From NCBI GenBank assembly GCA_037903355.1, contig JBAJFE010000004.1, positions 4,882,001-4,946,000 of the forward strand: a stretch of 64,000 bases of DNA, written 5' to 3'. Position numbers and translations under genes: made by a program. Below, one piece after another: positions 10,816 through 23,561 of the stretch; position 1 is the stretch's first letter, and every line of letters begins with the position of its first letter. This stretch comes from Trichuris trichiura (Eukaryota > Nematoda > Enoplea > Trichinellida > Trichuridae). The notes under the pieces were generated by a model. The model saw only the letters and a program-made list of their open reading frames with translations, searched no databases and was not told the DNA's origin.

Positions 10816-13050
10816 TAGAGTAAAACGTAAACATTTAGTGCACAAAGACTTGCGCAGGCAGACGGCGGCTTCAGGTGATTGTTTGCCGATCTGTTCTAAT
10901 CGAGTTTTTATCAGTGGCGGCATTTAATTTGTACAATTAAAGAATAATAATAAATACAACTGCCTCTATAAGGTTAGAGTTAAATCAGGAAGAGGCTGGC
11001 CAAATGGCCAGTAAGGAAACCGTGCCCCTTTTTGACGATGGAAAAATGCTGTGCACTACATGTGAGCGGTTTTAGATATTAGATAGAAATGTGTAGTAGA
11101 AAAAAAGTTTTCTGTAAGCACTCCCCCTCTTGTTTCGAAAATTGCGTGCTTTTCCAACAGAAATAATTCCCTTTCTCCATGCAAAACTTAACTAGTTAGG
11201 CCAAATTCTAGTTGTTCAGCTTCGTCCGGTATTTTATGCGGGTATTATTTGTGCATACGGCTGCGAAGATGATTTTGTAGATCTTATCCATTGGAACGGT
11301 TGTGGCGAAATTCTTCACATTGTAATTCATCTGTGTCGAGCAGAATCTCTTTTATTTCTTTTGTAAAAGCCAGTGAATTCTCTATATGAATTCTTTGTCT
11401 GGTCAGGGTATTAGGGCTCTGGTTAGGCGGCTGCGGAGACAGATGGTAGTGTTTTTTTCTGCTTCCTGTCAGAATTTGATAGCGTCTCGTCTTTGTGGAC
11501 CTTTGGCAGGCAAAATAGTTTTAGGCACTTGACGCTGATCGTGAATTTTCAGCAGCATGTCCTCTTTTCCTTTACCTCATTGAACAGGTCAGATAGCTTG
11601 AAGTTTAACGTTTTTATGGTGTCATCTGTCGAGTCTGTGGGAACTGTGCACACACCTCTTTAGTGTAAGAGATCTACCACTTGGATATTGTAAGCGCCTG
11701 TGTCTACGAAATGAACACTTCCTGTGTCCGTTTTAGTAATGACCACAGATTGAACAGCAGGTTCCTAGTTTCTCCTGACTACTTTAAACGCCAACATGTC
11801 GCATAAAATCGTGCTGCTTTGTTTAAACGCTGAAGATGAACGCAGATGGTTTCAGATGTTCTATTTTTGCGTTTGGATTAAACTTTTTGCACTGAAAGAA
11901 CTTTTACTGTAATCACGCAATCACTAAACTTAATCTGTGGTCAGAAACTCAACTTTTAATCACATTTACTGCGTACTACAAATATGCTGAGGTCACTTTA
12001 AAAAAAGCACACAGGTTAGATGCAGATCATTTTGTATAGGGGAGCTGATCATGCTTAGAATTTGACAACACGATGGGTCCTGCAATTAATTGCCATTGGC
12101 GTCAGGAGGTTTGGGTAATTGGCCTTCGTGGAAAAGTTTTCTAGCTTGTGCTATTGCTCTCTTCTTCCCTTCCTTAATTTTCCTCACTAGTATGTAGCTA
12201 TGGCAACATCAATGATTAGGTCATGAAACTGAGCAGTCAGAGTATTTTCAACACCACGAAATTCATTATCTTGATGTCGCACATCGTCGAATCATTCATT
12301 CCTTTTTGTTGGCCAATAGGTGCATCAGTAACCCCATGGGCTTACCGTTGTCTGTTTCATAAGTCGCATATAACCTAATTCGCGTTGTATGAACACGCTT
12401 TATGAGAGAACTGATTGTACATTGTGCACCTGACGCAACTGTCAGAGTGAGGTTTCTGTTTTGCTTAACTAGGCCTTCGATCCATACGTACAAATACTTC
12501 TGCAGGTACCCAGTTTTTTTAAAAGGCGAAAGTATAACTTCATTAAGGTAGGGTTTATTTGTACATACTGAGCATGCCTGCGTCATTTAATCTATCAAAT
12601 TCTCAGTTTTCAGATATCAGTTTCCTCGAAAACACCTGAAAGCTTATTTTGCACTTTCAGAGAGATCGATTGCTTCACAAAAGCAAAAGTCCTTTACATC
12701 CTTTCTCTTTACTGAAACGAGCAACCTAGTTTCAGAACTATTTGGTAACATTACGCTTAAATCCTAAGTTCTGTTACTGCGACTGTTCAATTCTAAATTT
12801 GCCAGCGATTTTTGTACTGAAGGCAGCGTTTATACAAAATCGTACTCGTGAACGTACTAGTTCTTGCTTCCAGTTATGTAGCACCAACGAAAGATAGCCT
12901 AACCAGGCTTATGAATTCACGAACTGATGCTTTTTATCGTCGGTTAAGCATTACAGCAGAAATAATATGGATAAGCTTTCAAGTCAGTTAGGCAGTATAG
13001 CACAGCTAAAAGTTAATAGAAGAAATTAGCGTCGATCATCTTAGGTATAA
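10816..13050. other. No gene recognised
   Basis: AT-rich intergenic sequence; no supported coding, RNA gene or repeat. Confidence 0.4.
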
Positions 13051-13059
13051 GGTTCCTGA

Positions 13060-13290
13060 TGTAGTAGGACGAGCATGAGGTGGCCTATATTTTGCCGTTA
13101 CGTCGATGCTGATGCTTACCATTTCCTAGCCTAAAATAACAACGGACATGCGCTCAGCTCTGTTATGGAGCCAGCTCCATAGCTGAGGGCAGTAGAAACG
13201 ACAATGCGATAAGAGTATTCGCATGTGTAGTACCGAACGGTTAGTTCTGGTCAGATGAAGTAAAAGCTATTGTCTCAAAGATGGAGTAGC
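13060..13290 (+). repeat. Diverged low-copy repeat (second copy at about 49910-50190)
   Basis: Words such as ACAACGG.CA.GCGC, GGTTATGGAG/TGTTATGGAG, GAACGGTTRGTT and GCAGTAAAAGC/GAAGTAAAAGC occur in the same order and at similar spacing in both places. No termini or coding content were found, so the class is unknown. Confidence 0.4.
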
Positions 13291-16200
13291 TTCAAAGTGA
13301 AAGAATCATTTGAAATGTTTTATTGCAGAACTGAAGCTCAGTTCAAGCAGTTGCAAAAACGAGCTGTGAAAGAAAGCAAAAGATCAAGTCCAGTGACGTA
13401 AATGATGGCCTCACTGGATATGATTCCTTGGTTCTAGTACAGCTGGACAATGGAAATTTCAAAAGCGAGTTCCTCGAAAATATCATTAAGCAACAATTTG
13501 TGGAGTCCTTTTGAACTCAAAGTTTCACTGTTATTAGATCTTTCAGGAATAGAAACGACGTGATTATCAAGACACTTCACCATAAATGAATTAGTACATA
13601 AGCTAATGGATTAAACGGTTACCAAACAGCAAGCAACTTTACCTTCCTAGGAGCGGTTCCGAATTCCTAGATTATTAAAATTACTGAATTGCACATTATG
13701 CCCACGGCTAGTTTCGCGTTTAGTAGAGCGTCGTTGTGAACCCTTTTCAGTTCCCTGCATTTTGTTTTCACAAAGAACAGAAACAAATTTTATGATAAAT
13801 TCAGCGTTACTCTGCCCAACTTAGCACTTGGCACGTAAAATTAGATGAAACGCATGACATTACTGGCTGTTTCAATCTCATTTTACATTGTTGCTATTTT
13901 TCAAAAATATTATTTATTTGTAGCATCAGCATGAAATGAGAGTCGATGAATGCAATGCTGACCACTCGCTGCTCTTAAAAGTAGCGCTAGGTGCTCAGTA
14001 GTGCAGACTGCTGATGCATTGTCAGGGTTCCAAAAGTCAGTTTGATGTAAGCCAAGAAATTTGCCTAATTTAATATGCATTGCATCAGCGGCCATGATCC
14101 GAATTGAGTGACAGCTGTAGTAAAACAAACATTTCCAGTAATTAATCAGATGCTAGACTACGAAGCCACCGATGTAGGACGCGTGCGCATTCAACCATCA
14201 GCTAGACTTACGCAGCACTGGAAGAGAAAGAGAATGCTGCAAAGAAGCGACCAGGCACTGAAAGCAGTCAGCTAACTCCGGACGATAGCAACAACTGCTG
14301 CTCGCTCCTCTAGGCGCTTTTGAATCTATTCTTAGGTCACAAATACGTCGGGAGGGAACCAACAGCAAGGCAGAAGGAGTGAAACAGAAGTGATATACAT
14401 CGACAGGAGCGCGCGCTTTTGCTAAGCCGGAAAACACACATTACGAAGGAGACATAGATACTGACCACAAAGCAAAGTGGCTAGCTGCGTCAGCCGAAAC
14501 GTGGTGGCGTTCTCGATACACTTCACAGAGGAAAACGGCTGCCGGAAAGAGCAATTACCCGCAAGCTAGCTGCTCTTGTTGCTTCTGGGCCTCAAAGCTT
14601 CGCTCTTTGTGGGAACCTTCAGTGCTGTCATTTGCTACTAATCCGTAGAGCGATTCACTTGAACTGAACCAGGTGTGCTTTTCACAATCATCTTTCTTTT
14701 GCGAGTGATAGTTTCTTGAGCGCTGAGCCTAAGCCAGTGTTCAAAGACTGGACTAATAAACTCTTCAATCGGTCTCAAACCACTCCCCGGTACAGGTGAT
14801 CGTAAGTTTCTCTGTATAATAGTTAATATTGTCAGTAAATACGCATTCCATTATTTTTGAACGAGACTGCCGGTCTCCGGCAGCGGATTTACGAAGCAGG
14901 TGTTATTTTGTTTATCAGCTCTTTCTACTCGCACGCTGGAAGCAGATGACCAGTTTTCTGGCTGCTATTGTTCCATCAGGTTAGCTGTTTAAGTGAAATT
15001 TAGATCAGTTAAAACTGTTCTTTGCCAAATCAGGTTTGGCTTTGCAGCGTCCTCTTTTTGCTGTCCAGCAATACCTGAGAACAGCTTTCAATAGACCTAC
15101 TTCCCTCCTTTCTGACATGCTACTCATGTAAGTTACTTGTAATAAATTATTCTTCATTCGCGGATTTCATTTTTTATTATAACAGAGATGAATTATTACA
15201 GTCCTTAGGTGACAATAGCTATAGACAATCACTTCCGCCTTAAAATCCCTTTGTTCTAAACAGTTCTTTGGTGTAGTCCACATATACATTGACGTTAGTG
15301 TTGCTGGTCGATCTTAAATTAGCTGACGCCTAAATTTCATCATATAAAATTGCAATTTTCCATTAAACGGGAACCGCTTTAGACAGATTCGCGTACGATG
15401 CGCAGTTTTTTGAACGTTTGTGAATCAACACAAGCATAAGTGCGCGGATGATTTGTCATAGGCAATTTGAAAGCTCTGCTTTCTCTAAGTAATTCTTTTC
15501 CGTTTAACGGGAATCTGCCGTATTGCACGATGAATTTACATGGCCCCATTGTTTTGCAAACCATCCTTCTTTCAAATCCTGAATGGGCAATTATTTGGTA
15601 GACTATAGTCGACTAGTAACATCATTTTCAGTTTACTTACACAAACATGCCGAACAATGTTCCTGGCATGATTCGGAGCAGCCAATACGATTACATTCTT
15701 TGACGCTGAAGGAATGCAATTATTAATTCTTTTAATACTGCGCAGAGTAACGAGCTCTTAGTTTTGAAAAAGATAAGGGATTGGACAGTGAGGACAAACA
15801 GACAGCGAAATCCTAAGGGATACTGTATTGCAATGGTGGCATGTTCATAGTCGGCAGCCCACTTGAAAAAACAATAGTTCATTTATTGAGTCACTCCCAG
15901 TTTATTGCAATTGTTTGTCGGCAGATGAAGCAGTAAGAAGCTTCTCATAACCTGACTATCTGGTAGCAAGTACTAGTGAGCCTGATTTTCACAGATTAGT
16001 ATAATTTACAAATTTGCTAATATTTGTTCGAGACAGCAACGTTTAAACTTGATATAAGGTTATTAATAAAATAATAGCAATAGGGGCAGTCTATTTTTTA
16101 CGTCTAGTTCGCTTGCAGTAATTTGGCCAATAGACTATTTTCAGTCCAACCTTTATTTAAATTGTTTGCTTAGTTTCGTACTCAAAAGTACGACTCGTTT

Positions 16201-18600
16201 TTTTCGGATCATGTTTCCTACCCGACCCACTATCTGAAAAAACGCAGTTTCGTTTCCGGCGAACATGCAGGCCATCTCGTCCTCACCATGCAGACAAGCG
16301 TGCGAACCATCTTGTTCTAACCTTACATAAACGTGAGCCAAAATAAAAGCTTTATGTTTTGGCTTAACTCTATATGAGGAGAGAACGGGATGGCCAGCGA
16401 ACTTGCAGTATGAGGACGAGTCTTCTGGGAGACAAGAACCCATTTTTCTTTTGCTGTTTTGTGTGCCCTATTTTTAAAAGCGGTTGAAGTCTTCCATCCG
16501 CCCATACATTTCATTTCTATCAGACTATTCTAACACTTGTGTAGTCTGTCTTAATGTTTTCTCTTTACCAAGTTGCTGAGCCATGAATTGTATCTTTGAT
16601 AATGCCGAATGCACCATAAGAATCAAAAGTGGTTTTTACGGCGGGAAGATTATCAACACAAAAGGGCAGTCAGAAGTACATTTCTTTATCCATCTTTCCT
16701 AATTACAGCGGGCCCGTCTCCTTTTTTCATGGAATACGGCTAGTTTTGAAGAGTCAGTTTCTCTTAACAGAGGTCTCAGAACAGTTAACGAAGTATCGCA
16801 TGCTTGTGGCACTTCAGCAGTCAGTCTGTCAGGTCGACAAAAGGGATGGAACAAAACTTTTCCGTCTGAGCGAAGGAGAACCGTTTTGTTTGACAGCGCG
16901 AAAGACTTTGTCTGCAGTTTGACTAATGCTGACTTCTCATTTCTTTAGCAACATTTATGCTGAAAATGTGGCACTGTTTAACGGCTATTTCAAATTTCAC
17001 CGCCTATTTCACGCTGGAAGCCTAGTCTTGAAAGCTTTGCGTAATTGTCTTTGATAGTAAACATGGCTTCATCTCTGTAAAATCAATACAATTCAGTATT
17101 AATATAACAACTGTATGAATGAAAAACAAAATGGATGCTTTAACTATTCAAGAAACGCAATAGCTGCGGCGATGTTCACGTGGTCGAGAAACATGCAATG
17201 AAAGGATTTAACGTGTCCCTTGTTTCACGTTGACTGTGAATATCATTCTGTTCTTTCATTGCACTTAACAAAATTCACCCTTTGCTAGCGTTTGTTTGAA
17301 TTATTTTCCTGATCTTTCCACTTAATTAGAACCGTTTTCTTACCTTATCTTCGTAAACTTGCTAAAGTTATCACTAGCGTGTCAGGTAACATTGGAATAA
17401 GCAGCTAGGTTCGAATCAGTTTGACGCATTTATTTTCTCGTCTCCAAGTTAAAAAAGTTAGAGGTTACTTGGCATGGAAATGGAAAAGCTGTCAGAATAA
17501 ATAAGGTTGACAACAGGAGCGCGTCACTAGCTTTGGCATCTGGGCGAGTACTTAAACACTAGTAAAATGCCCTAGGAACGGCCAGTTCAGTAGGAGTAAA
17601 TGAGAAACAGCTTCCAGAACGAACTGGTTCTTCATCTTCGTTTTCTGTAAGCTTAGCTAGCGTTGAAACAACTCGAAAAAATTAGAGCTGTACAGATCTC
17701 ACCATATGAGATTTGATTGTCCAAATGAACATATGATGCCACCGCAGAACTTGGTGTTTCACTTTGCGTGCTCCCGACGAAAGCTATTCTATTACTGTTA
17801 TTGTAATATCTCCTCTGCCGTGTCCATGTTAATAGTTTTTTGGGTTTTGAATTGTAAAAACTGACATCATATCTGTGGATGGTTTGTAGATTTGAATATG
17901 GTACTGCGTAACTCAAGATTAAACAGCAAAGAGTTAGAGTGATGGCCAGCAACAGGCTAAAATGTGTTGCGCACAATAAGCATTTTGCCTGAGCAGATTT
18001 ATTTCCTGAGACGACAAGAAAATATGCATCATATCTGCTAGTATGAACTATTAATATTAATAATTTATTTCTTTTCAAGCTGCTTTTTTTTTGATTTTCA
18101 AATATGCTTTTACGTTGGGATAAGCAGCTTACTGATGCTGTAATGTCAAACAGGCTAGCTTCATTCCAATAAGATTAGCACAATGCGAAACTTTTGCTAC
18201 GCGTGTTTCAGAACTACGGCGTTGCTCCATCAGCACTATAACGTTGTGGGAAGACTTATTGCGTTTCAAATTAAAAAGCGCGGAGTATCGTATTGGTATT
18301 GTGCTCTAGAGTATGTGGCCCGGTTAGCCAGATTAATAGCATACTGAGCCCGGACAAGGATTTGATGTTAAAGAACTCTTAAATAACCTGCTAACAAACG
18401 CGGCGGCTGAGCGTTGGCCTCACGGCCGTAATCATGGTGATGAAATCCCTTACAACACCTTAACGCTAACGAAAGAACACTGTTCCAGAAGGCACTAACC
18501 CTACCATGTCAAATAGGAAGATATTGGCTAAGAAATATATGACTACGATTTTGCTGCTGCGGAAGATTCACTTCCGAAGTTTTGGTTTATAATATTTAGC
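13291..18600. other. No gene recognised
   Basis: Five kilobases of AT-rich sequence without a gene I can support. The longest frame (minus, 17653-18078) encodes a hydrophobic segment followed by a basic region, with no recognised family, splice context or polyadenylation signal. Confidence 0.35.
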
Positions 18601-18675
18601 TAGCCGAAATTCGTTTCCAGAATACAGCTATTCACCATAGTGAATTGTTGACTTTTGGTAGACTGAAAGAAAAAA

Positions 18676-19962
18676 ATGAGGCTGCCGTGGAGTCAAGCCC
18701 AACAACAACAACAGCAACAGCCTCAACAGCAGCGGGCACAAGCTATACAGCAGCAGCCACAGGTGCAGCAACAAGACAGGAAACCTAGTTTTCCTGTTGC
18801 AGCACCTGGTACCCAGCCGAAACCACAAGAACAACCGTATGCATATGATAAGCAGGAAGTGCATCCAGCTCTCCAGAGTCAAGTGGAAGACCAACAGAAT
18901 AATGAACCAGTTCAGGTTATGCCTCAAGAGCCTCAGAGGCAGAGGCGCGTAGGACGGTGGACAGTGGACCAGTTGCGGCAGACTGATGGAATAGTACCGT
19001 TGCAGTATGGTACTAACAAATTTGCAAGCCAGAGAGGTATGACCGGATTTGGAACACCCAGGAACACCAGCACAAAAGTTGTATCAGAAAATTTGCAAGA
19101 ACTTCCAGAAGAGATTGCTCGCATGTCTGAATCTGAAGTCCGTCTGCAATCAGGTACCAACCGGTTTGCCAGTCAAAGAGGCATGACGGGTTTCGGCACT
19201 GGCAGAGATGTAGTCAGAGAAGCTCTTGTCCCGCCCCCGCAGGATTTACCGTTGATGGATGAAGGGAAAGAACGCATGACTGAAGGAATTGTTCGTCTTC
19301 AATCTGGTACCAACAGATTCGCTTCTCAGAAGGGAATGACAGGTTTCGGAACATCCCGCCGGGAAGTGACAAAAATGAATGACTCCAAACATCCTGAACA
19401 AGATCCAGAGCATCCTGATCAAAGCAGCATCCCACTGCAAAGCGGAACTAATCGTTTTGCTTCACAAAAAGGGATGACAGGTTTCGGTACAGCTCGGAGA
19501 GAACTTACTCATATGGTTGATTCCAAGCATCCAGAATATCTGACGGACCACCCTGACCAGGCGGTTCTTCCATTACAGATGGGCACAAATAAATTTGCCA
19601 GCCAACAAGGAATGACCGGTTTCGGCGCTTTTCGCTTGGAAACTGGAAACCCATTATACTGTCGACAAGCACTTAAAAGCCAAGGAATCATACCATCACA
19701 AATGGGCAGCAATCAGTTCGCCAGCCAACAAGGCATGACCGGATTTGGTACGCCAAGAGACGTTAACTATGCAACAGAAGGCCTGGAATTACCTGATGAA
19801 GTGACAAAATTGAGTGAAACAATCATACCTAGTCAAGCAGGATGGAATAAAGGCGCCAGTCAGAAAGGCATGACAGGATTTGGTGCTGTTCGAGACGTTA
19901 AAGGGAAACATCTTAAACGCCTTTGGGAAGAAGATTATCCGGAAGAAGAGCACTTCTTGTGA
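18676..19962 (+). CDS. unc-87: UNC-87-like calponin-repeat actin-binding protein
   Basis: The 428-residue single-exon protein has a Gln/Pro-rich N-terminus (about residues 1-90) and then seven calponin-like repeats at about 107, 155, 206, 252, 298, 340 and 384. Each is built on GTNRFASQKGMTGFGT; the last diverges to GWNKGASQKGMTGFGA. Seven such repeats is the number in C. elegans UNC-87, which bundles actin filaments in muscle thin filaments and protects them from severing, and lacks a calponin-homology domain, as here. A TGA lies in frame at 18664-18666, so Met 18676 is the start unless an upstream exon splices in just before it. The C-terminus is acidic (EEDYPEEEHFL). Candidate AATAAA signals follow at 20701 and 20820. 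Confidence 0.93.
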   Translation: MRLPWSQAQQQQQQQPQQQRAQAIQQQPQVQQQDRKPSFPVAAPGTQPKPQEQPYAYDKQEVHPALQSQVEDQQNNEPVQVMPQEPQRQRRVGRWTVDQLRQTDGIVPLQYGTNKFASQRGMTGFGTPRNTSTKVVSENLQELPEEIARMSESEVRLQSGTNRFASQRGMTGFGTGRDVVREALVPPPQDLPLMDEGKERMTEGIVRLQSGTNRFASQKGMTGFGTSRREVTKMNDSKHPEQDPEHPDQSSIPLQSGTNRFASQKGMTGFGTARRELTHMVDSKHPEYLTDHPDQAVLPLQMGTNKFASQQGMTGFGAFRLETGNPLYCRQALKSQGIIPSQMGSNQFASQQGMTGFGTPRDVNYATEGLELPDEVTKLSETIIPSQAGWNKGASQKGMTGFGAVRDVKGKHLKRLWEEDYPEEEHFL

Positions 19963-20706
19963 TTCCTAGCTAGCACTATTTCATCGCGCCCGTCTCCTGC
20001 ATAGAAGCTGTTCACAATTACCTGCCAACCAGCCTGTAAACGCAAGTAGACAATAGTCTCTCTCTGTCTCTCTCCCTTATTTCACGGCAGCTCAAGTCTT
20101 GAAGCAATGCTGTGAACAAGTTAATCCCAGGCTTCAGGTAGAAAGTCTTAGCCTACGTTAGGAAATGCTTCTACGTACAATGGAATGTGCGGTAAGCTAT
20201 AATGATATTGCTATTTTGCCTGTGCTTTCCGGCACTAGGATTGCTCTTTTCTTGAACGATCACGGTGTAAACTAACAAAGTTGTGGGCTTGTATGTTCCA
20301 ACTTACACGCAAATCTTCCAACTGGCAGTTCACCACGTGAAGTTGCACATGTCGTTCATTTCAACACTAAATGGCTATAGTTTCCAACTCTAACAAATGC
20401 GGTCGTACAGCGTTTGCGTTAAAACTTGATTTATTCATCAAGTCATCTGAGCCTGGGATTTTAACATGACTCGGCAAGGCGTTTCTAAAACCTGACGCAC
20501 AATGTTTACGTGCGGTTTACTCTTTGAAGGAAAGGGCAACAGCTGAATCATCGTCGATAGTTTGCTATTTCTGCTCTTTATCTCCTGAAAGTCCCATTCA
20601 AAAGCAGCCTAAGTTGTTTTGATCTATACCTTTTTTTAGTTCAAATAGATCTACTTGACTTTGCACCTTCTTGACGCAATTACTTATAGCAGCTCTTTTA
20701 AATAAA
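19963..20706 (+). other. Probable 3' untranslated region of the unc-87-like gene
   Basis: Noncoding sequence between the stop codon and the first downstream AATAAA (20701). It includes a short CT run at 20058-20078. The true transcript end is not shown by the sequence alone. Confidence 0.35.
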
Positions 20707-21857
20707 TGTGGTAATGTTTGCCTTCCTTTGACAGACGAAGTTGCGCTGAACATGCGTTTGTTTTAGTCTGCTTTCGTTGCGGTTAAAACTACTTCGCAAA
20801 GCAAGTAATTTAGTTTCGTAATAAACTGCTCGCTTTTTCCGCTTTTATGGAATCAAATTTGTTATTGGTACAACAGTTTTTGAAATGCCTTACTTGTGAA
20901 GCAAACCTTTGCCATTTCGTTCAGATGGAAAACAGCATTTCCACGTCCCTCGGTTAATAAGTATCATGGCGTCTGTATGGCTTTTCCCAATAGAACATAT
21001 AAAAATCTAAGGACGGCGTGTTCGCATGTAACATTCTTGCGAATGTAAGCAGCAAAATATTAACATTTTTGTCATTAGAGTTAACAATGTAAATGTAAGA
21101 ACACACTTTTTGAACCGTCATTACATTATAAAAATGATAATTGCTTAAATGTGTGCGATTTGATATGCCGTTAAATATTTACCCCAGTGATATTTCTAAT
21201 GAGAAAGTTATCCAGTTTAAAAAGAAGCGTTCTATGGCTTTTTATTATCAGAATAAAGTCTGTTGCGAAAGAAACGCTAACTGTTCTGCAGTATTTTCCA
21301 TTTCGTTGTCTTTGATCATCTGTCTAGGGCATCGTTGTATTAGCACAACAACTCGTCATTGTGTTTTGATTACTAAACTTTAACCGTCCGTATTGAAAAT
21401 CCACTGAAGAAAATATCAATAAAAAGTGCAGTTCCGAGTGTAGGCGGGCAGTGATATTTAAACGTGAAACCAGTTCAGAAAACTCTCCGTTCAAATTTTT
21501 AAAAGCAAATCAAGGAAAGCTGCCTCGCTGAAAACAGTGCCAAAAACAGTGACTTATTTTCTAGTTCCTTTTTGTGTGATGTGAAAGAAATCAAGAACAG
21601 TGAAGCAAGTTAGCGAAAACGATGAATTTAGGATTACCGGTCAATAGGTCCGGTAAAATACGTCCAATATCATTGCGAAGTTCACAGAAGTTCTCAAAGA
21701 TGAACAAGAAGGCAAGGAACAAGCGATCTTCCAGATGCTAGGTGGCCATAGACAAATCCGGCTAGCGATTTCACGCAGCTACCGACAGAACCAAGTACGG
21801 ATCGCAGAAGTGGTAAAGAAATATGGCGCCTATAAAGCCAATGACCAAATGGACATG
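20707..21857. other. No gene recognised
   Basis: AT-rich sequence with further AATAAA words (20820, 21251) that could also serve the upstream gene; otherwise nothing recognised. Confidence 0.35.
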
Positions 21858-21859
21858 TA

Positions 21860-22086
21860 CACTGGAACCTCCAAAGTTGACCACCTCTATATGTCGACCA
21901 CCTCCCTAAGTTGACTGAATTTTGACCAGTTGGTTGGTCCGCACGTTAGTTAATAAGCGCAAGGACAACCTCTATACGTCAACCACCGTAAGTGGTTAGC
22001 CGTGGCGTGGTGTATGAACGCAATGCTAGTTTGCTCTCTGTAAGTTGTCCAGTCTGTTGGATGGTCAACTTACGGAGGTTCAACTG
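21860..22086. mobile_element. Tigger/pogo-type MITE (227 bp)
   Basis: CACTGGAACCTCC opens the element and GGAGGTTCAACTG closes it, with TA directly on both sides (21858-21859 and 22087-22088). The interior matches both ends of the 7322-8283 element, including the CGCACGTTA and GCGCAAGGACAACCTC words, so it is a deleted derivative of the same family. Confidence 0.75.
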
Positions 22087-23154
22087 TATTTGAAAGCAAT
22101 CACCTATCGCTTAAAGTGCAATCTAGCCGAAGCAGATGATCAAGACCAAAGAAGAGACTTAAGGAGCCATAACAAGCTCATAATTGTCCGTGTTTGGTCA
22201 CACAGGGCTGGGAACAATAGAAAACAAAGAGAAGAACGCAAAAGAAAAAGAAGCACAGCAGAGGTAACAAACAGAAAAACGACAGAAAGGTGACAGACAA
22301 GACGGACAAAGGGGAAAGAAAAGGAACCCAGCGAGGAAACACAAAACGGAAAGAAGAAAAATGATATTGGCGCTCCAGAAGAAAAAAGAATGCAGAGGCA
22401 GAGGAAAAGAAGAAGAAACAAGACAGAAGCCCACAACGAACTTGAGGAAAAACGCCTCATTTTCAGCGCTAAGTCACCTAACCGCTTTATTTTCGGTGGA
22501 CGGTTTCACTGTGAACGAAATATTCGTTGGACGAAATGCCCGCTGGATGCAATGTCTGGCGGACCTTTTACCCTGCGGACCAACTGGATAGGACATATTG
22601 GCCTGCACGAATTGTACTGAACGCATTGACGCGCAACCAAATCTAGCGGGCTGCTGCAGTTAATATTGAATGGTCGGTTCAACTCTGGCGGAAATATGGT
22701 AACAAAGTAGAATTACAACTTGTGATTGCTTTATTTTTTAAGACTTCTTTGTCTTGTTGAAGAACTAAACCTTTTGTAATTAAAAATAAGAGCTCGAAAA
22801 ACAGATGGGCGGCAGTTTGCTGGAAAAACGAGCATAATGCTCATGATTTTGACTGTTCACCTTTAACGCGAGTTCCATTCGTACTCCTTTAAAAGCCTCA
22901 TTATTGGTATCGATAACAAAAGTATGGAACCTTTCAGAATATACTGTTTCCATCCTCACTGAAAACTGGCAACAATTAGGTAAAATGTATCTGTTTATAT
23001 GGGATAAGTTGGAGGATGAGGATTCATCATATTTGGTTTGGTGAAATAGATTCAGCTAGCCATCGCTTAGTAACATCCCACAGTCCCTGTTCAAACAGCT
23101 CCTGCGTCGTTTGATTCTTTTTGTAGCGTATTTGAGAGCAGCTTGTTTCGATGC
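22087..23154. other. Purine-rich tract; otherwise unrecognised
   Basis: Positions 22200-22450 are strongly A/G-biased on the plus strand (GAAAAAGAAG-type words), producing spurious open frames on both strands. At 22500-22580 a GGACGAAATGCCC-type word recurs in variant form three or four times (CGTTGGACGAAAT, CTGGATGCAATG, TGCGGACCAACTGG), which looks like a subterminal repeat of some DNA transposon, but no ends were found. Confidence 0.35.
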
Positions 23155-23166
23155 GAATCACTTGAT

Positions 23167-23549
23167 TCTGAAAATCTTCTACGGCTTTTCTCGTTTTCTG
23201 TGTTGAAATCTGTAATCTAACGAAACGATTGCATTACCAAGGGAGCGATGAGCGCTTAATGGAAAAAATTCAGATTCAATGCACTCAGCTTATTTCAGAG
23301 CTTTCGAAACGCTTTAGTTCCGTCGTAAGCGAGTTCTCCAACTCATTGACGACGAAACTAGAGCGTTCTGAAAGCTCCGAAATAGGCTGAGTGCACTAGT
23401 TCTGAGTTTTTCCTGACAAATCGCTCATCCATCCGTTGCTAGAGCTGTTGTTTTTTGAGAACAGATACTAACACAAAAACAGGAAAAGTCATAGAACAGC
23501 TTCAGAAACATGAAACACGATCTCGTTACGAATCACCCTGTGTTCAAGT
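23167..23549. mobile_element. Palindromic PLE-derived unit, 23 kb copy
   Basis: The two halves are inverted copies meeting near 23335. Each arm has the PLE hairpin (degenerate), then GCTGAGTGCA, GCTCATC and GAAAAG-C-TAGAA in outward order. The right arm matches 62262-62475 in direct orientation, including its end GTGTTCAA. GAATCACTTGAT (23155-23166) and GAATCACCTGAT (23550-23561) flank it in direct orientation, a likely 12-bp target duplication with one mismatch. The left arm is shorter at its outer end. No coding sequence. Confidence 0.6.
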
Positions 23550-23561
23550 GAATCACCTGAT

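Noticed and set aside
17653..18078. Minus-strand 141-codon frame with a hydrophobic segment and a basic RQRR site, suggesting a secreted peptide precursor
   Set aside because: The initiator lies well upstream of the hydrophobic part, there is no family match, no splice or polyadenylation support, and the length is within chance expectation.
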